Below, in pieces: positions 17,204-18,199 of a stretch of 18,199 nt of DNA (within the stretch, counting starts at the first letter, position 1; every line of letters starts with the position of its first letter). Location of the stretch: contig JAEEZP010000224.1 of NCBI GenBank assembly GCA_016291915.1, positions 1 to 18,199 on the forward strand, in the 5' to 3' direction. Source of the stretch: Prevotella sp. (GTDB lineage: Bacteria; Bacteroidota; Bacteroidia; Bacteroidales; Bacteroidaceae). Under the pieces are notes generated by a model. The model searched no databases. It was not told where the DNA came from and worked only from the letters and a program-made list of their open reading frames with translations. A program made the translations under genes and the position numbers.

Positions 17204-17227
17204 TGGCATCTAAGAAAATTATCAGAC

Positions 17228-18199
17228 ATGTACAATATCATTCTTTCGATTATCTCCGTCTTTGTTTACAACCAAGGACCCAGTGACGGACTACATATTG
17301 CCTACCAGGATCAAGACCAGCAATGGAAAGAGATCGGTCAGTTGCTTTCCAGCGACTACGGTGCATGGGGTCAGGAAAAACGGATGTTTGCACCCTATGT
17401 TACCAGGGTTGCCGACGGTAGTTGGCGCGCTGTCTGGCAGGTTAATGATACCGCACCTACCTTTGCCGCTGCCTACAGTGCAGATCTGATTACCTGGCGA
17501 CCCCAGGATTACCCCATCATGACTTCCAAAGGTTGTTTTTGTCCGGTTCTTGTACAATCGTCAGAAAACGAGTTATATGTTCTGTTTAAAGATGACAAAG
17601 GACAACTCCGTCAGACTCATGCAACAGACGAGTTTCGTCGTTTCAGTAAGGATGAGTCATGTTCCAGTCCTCGATGGCTGGAAGACTATCGATTATTAAG
17701 TACTATTCGCGATACGGTCACCATCGATGGCAAGCAACAGATTGGACAACTTATCAGTATTAACAATGATGAATTACAAGCTATTCAGAAGCATTATAGA
17801 TCCCTGCAGGATGATGCTTCACGCAGCAAAGAGCGGATGCACCAAGATGCAGAGAAACTTAGTCCAATCCTACCCGCATCATTAAAAGCCACACTCTCTG
17901 TAGATAACTCCCAGCAGAAAAATATCAGTGATAAACTCATCGGTATCTTCTTTGAGGATATCTCCTATGCGGCAGATGGTGGACTTTATGCAGAACTGAT
18001 ACAGAATCGTGATTTCGAATACACAGAAAAGGATTATAACAACAAAGGTAAGGCATGGCATGCGACAACCGCGTGGAAGGGTGACTTGCAACTTGCTACC
18101 GATCATCCGCTTAGCATTCACAACCCACATCATATTCTCCTTAAGAACGGGAAGGTATGGAACAAAGGATGGGATGGTATCTGTCTGAGAAAAGGAGAA
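17228..18199 (+). CDS. GH51 alpha-L-arabinofuranosidase-like protein with N-terminal propeller-like extension (3'-truncated by the window)
   Basis: The frame is open from the ATG at 17228 to the window end: 324 codons with no stop, so the gene continues beyond. The GH51 N-terminal signature begins near residue 236: KLIGIFFEDISYAADGG, then LYAELIQNRDFEY. It leads into the expected beta-sandwich and catalytic barrel, whose catalytic Glu residues lie outside the window. Before it are about 150 residues resembling GH43-type propeller blades (DGLHIAYQDQDQQWKEIG, KRMFAPYVTRVADGSWRAVW, ADLITWRPQDYPI). These lack a catalytic DP motif. A helical linker of about 40 residues joins the two parts. The enzyme would release terminal or side-chain arabinofuranose. 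The N terminus MYNIILSIISVFVYNQGP is a poor signal peptide because it has no basic residues, so its location is uncertain. Confidence 0.85.
   Translation, partial: MYNIILSIISVFVYNQGPSDGLHIAYQDQDQQWKEIGQLLSSDYGAWGQEKRMFAPYVTRVADGSWRAVWQVNDTAPTFAAAYSADLITWRPQDYPIMTSKGCFCPVLVQSSENELYVLFKDDKGQLRQTHATDEFRRFSKDESCSSPRWLEDYRLLSTIRDTVTIDGKQQIGQLISINNDELQAIQKHYRSLQDDASRSKERMHQDAEKLSPILPASLKATLSVDNSQQKNISDKLIGIFFEDISYAADGGLYAELIQNRDFEYTEKDYNNKGKAWHATTAWKGDLQLATDHPLSIHNPHHILLKNGKVWNKGWDGICLRKGE

Overview
The window looks like a chromosomal segment of a Bacteroidota member, most likely a Prevotella-type gut or rumen species. The genus is inferred from gene content and style, not from a marker gene. The grounds are an adjacent SusC/SusD pair, a regulator with a two-propeller sensor region and a Y_Y_Y domain, lipoproteins with acidic residues after the lipid-anchored cysteine, mostly absent Shine-Dalgarno sequences, and TAnnTTTG-type -7 promoter boxes. 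All genes lie on the + strand.

Layout: (1) 3-2846 is the 3' three quarters of purL (purine synthesis), cut by the window edge. (2) 2851-3996 is a tandem pair of short chromate-transporter (CHR) family membrane proteins, packed 4 and 15 bases after their upstream neighbours. (3) 4018-17137, probably continuing past the right edge, is a polysaccharide utilisation locus (PUL). It holds a GH43 arabinanase-like enzyme, a membrane-spanning propeller/AraC regulator, susC, susD, a multi-module surface lipoprotein, a surface GH43 endo-arabinanase-like lipoprotein, and the first 324 codons of a GH51 alpha-L-arabinofuranosidase-like gene.

The enzyme set (two GH43 arabinanase types plus GH51) points to arabinan, such as pectin side chains, or a related arabinose-rich polymer as the substrate. 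Inferred division of labour: the surface GH43 lipoprotein and the SusD/SGBP-like lipoproteins bind and cut the chain outside the cell, and SusC imports oligosaccharides. The other GH43 and probably the GH51 finish the breakdown in the periplasm. The regulator senses a product there and activates susC from the membrane.

Most notable observations: the regulator has the propeller/Y_Y_Y sensor of a hybrid two-component system but goes from its membrane helix straight to an AraC DNA-binding domain, with no kinase or receiver. The susC promoter carries a 16-bp direct repeat at exactly 21-bp spacing just upstream of a good -7 box, a likely operator for that regulator. The third-position surface protein has three homologous aromatic-rich modules, two of them a recent tandem duplication with a 453-bp period. 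susD alone has a full consensus Shine-Dalgarno sequence. A terminator hairpin and a new -7 box separate the surface GH43 from the GH51 gene, whose product has a propeller-like N-terminal extension. No RNA genes, insertion sequences, CRISPR arrays or phage genes were seen. No stretch longer than 300 bases lacks a gene.
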